Shown here one piece after another: positions 37,136 to 37,303 of a DNA stretch of 37,303 nt. The stretch's first letter is position 1. Each line of letters begins with the position of its first letter. The stretch is from Thermotogaceae bacterium (GTDB lineage Bacteria; Thermotogota; Thermotogae; Thermotogales; Thermotogaceae): assembly GCA_026993805.1 (NCBI GenBank), contig JALWSA010000064.1, positions 29,136 through 66,438 of the forward strand, given 5' to 3'. Made by a program: the position numbers and the translations under genes. A model generated the notes under the pieces. That model was not told the DNA's origin, ran no database searches, and saw only the letters and a list, made by a program, of their open reading frames with translations.

Positions 37136-37303
37136 GGCTGGACAAACTTTTAGTAGAAAAGGGTTTGGTGGAAACGCGTGAAAAAGCCAAGAGGTTGATA
37201 ATGGCTGGAAAAGTGTTGGTAAACGGTGAAATTATCGACAAACCAGGAAGAGAAGTAATACCTGACGCCAACGTCAAGCTAAAAGAGGTTCAGAAATATG
37301 TTA
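37111..37303 (+). CDS. tlyA: TlyA-family rRNA 2'-O-methyltransferase, N-terminal S4 domain only (runs off the window)
   Basis: An open frame from ATG at 37111 to the right edge gives 64 residues: VRLDKLLVEKGLVETREKAK, then RLIMAGKVLVNGEIIDKPGR and EVIPDANVKLKE. This is the RNA-binding S4 domain that begins TlyA/hemolysin-A proteins, which methylate cytidines in 16S and 23S rRNA; the methyltransferase domain would follow outside the window. Other S4 proteins (e.g. RluD-type) are less likely given the LVEKGLVETREKA pattern. The start overlaps the previous gene by 25 bases, and the nearest ribosome binding sequence (GGGGATGAAGGA) lies in that overlap. Confidence 0.8.
   Translation, partial: MGSKVEKVRLDKLLVEKGLVETREKAKRLIMAGKVLVNGEIIDKPGREVIPDANVKLKEVQKYV

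Noticed and set aside
1-37303. Mobile elements, CRISPR arrays, tRNA or rRNA genes
   Set aside because: Reading both strands by eye I saw no transposase, integrase, regularly spaced repeats or tRNA-like sequence; gene-free gaps are all shorter than about 265 bases and are described above.

Overview
The window most resembles a chromosomal segment of a thermophilic member of the Thermotogota (order Thermotogales or a close relative). The case rests on several things: RNA polymerase subunits of 1258 (beta) and 1696 (beta') residues, with a large beta' insertion of lipoyl/barrel-sandwich type; a two-domain protein disulfide oxidoreductase paired with thioredoxin reductase; a membrane pyrophosphatase; a ROK regulator / GH3 / sugar-ABC operon resembling the T. 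maritima chitobiose (TM0808-TM0812) locus; heavy AGA/AGG and ATA codon use; and very tight gene packing. The genus cannot be fixed from sequence reading alone. I saw no rRNA, tRNA, CRISPR array, insertion sequence or prophage, and no gene-free stretch longer than about 265 bases.

Layout. 1-3.3 kb: the 3' part of a secreted beta-propeller-like protein, then a 7TM-GGDEF diguanylate cyclase that seems to be made from a leaderless mRNA. 3.3-5.0 kb: a redox pair (protein disulfide oxidoreductase, trxB) ending in a bidirectional terminator shared with a convergent phosphohexomutase. 5.0-8.6 kb: phosphohexomutase and hppA on the minus strand. 8.7-13.1 kb: a periplasmic-sensor/GAF/HD-GYP c-di-GMP phosphodiesterase facing a minus-strand GGDEF-MFS pair whose junction is a CTGA overlap. 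13.1-19.5 kb: a five-gene minus-strand operon (ROK regulator, GH3 hexosaminidase, ABC binding protein and two ABC permeases), almost every junction overlapping. Both permeases carry large extra segments. 19.7-22.7 kb: a divergent pair, the B12-domain-less methylmalonyl-CoA mutase catalytic subunit and a YgeY-type M20 hydrolase, with overlapping promoters. 22.7-31.8 kb: rpoB-rpoC with their own promoter and leader, not preceded by rplKAJL. 31.8-37.3 kb: a metallophosphoesterase (again apparently leaderless) convergent with a two-propeller secreted protein, then truA, a secreted unknown protein with no ordinary start codon, and the beginning of tlyA.

Themes. (1) c-di-GMP: two synthases and one hydrolase lie within 13 kb; the 7TM synthase and the HD-GYP protein share an identical 11-base promoter core. 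(2) Translation initiation is varied: several GTG/TTG starts are fixed by strong Shine-Dalgarno sequences, two genes appear leaderless, one seems to start at CTG and one possibly at ATC. (3) The sugar operon would import and cleave N-acetylglucosamine-containing oligosaccharides under a ROK repressor, through a transporter of unusual build. The permeases with extra domains are the best candidate here for something undescribed.
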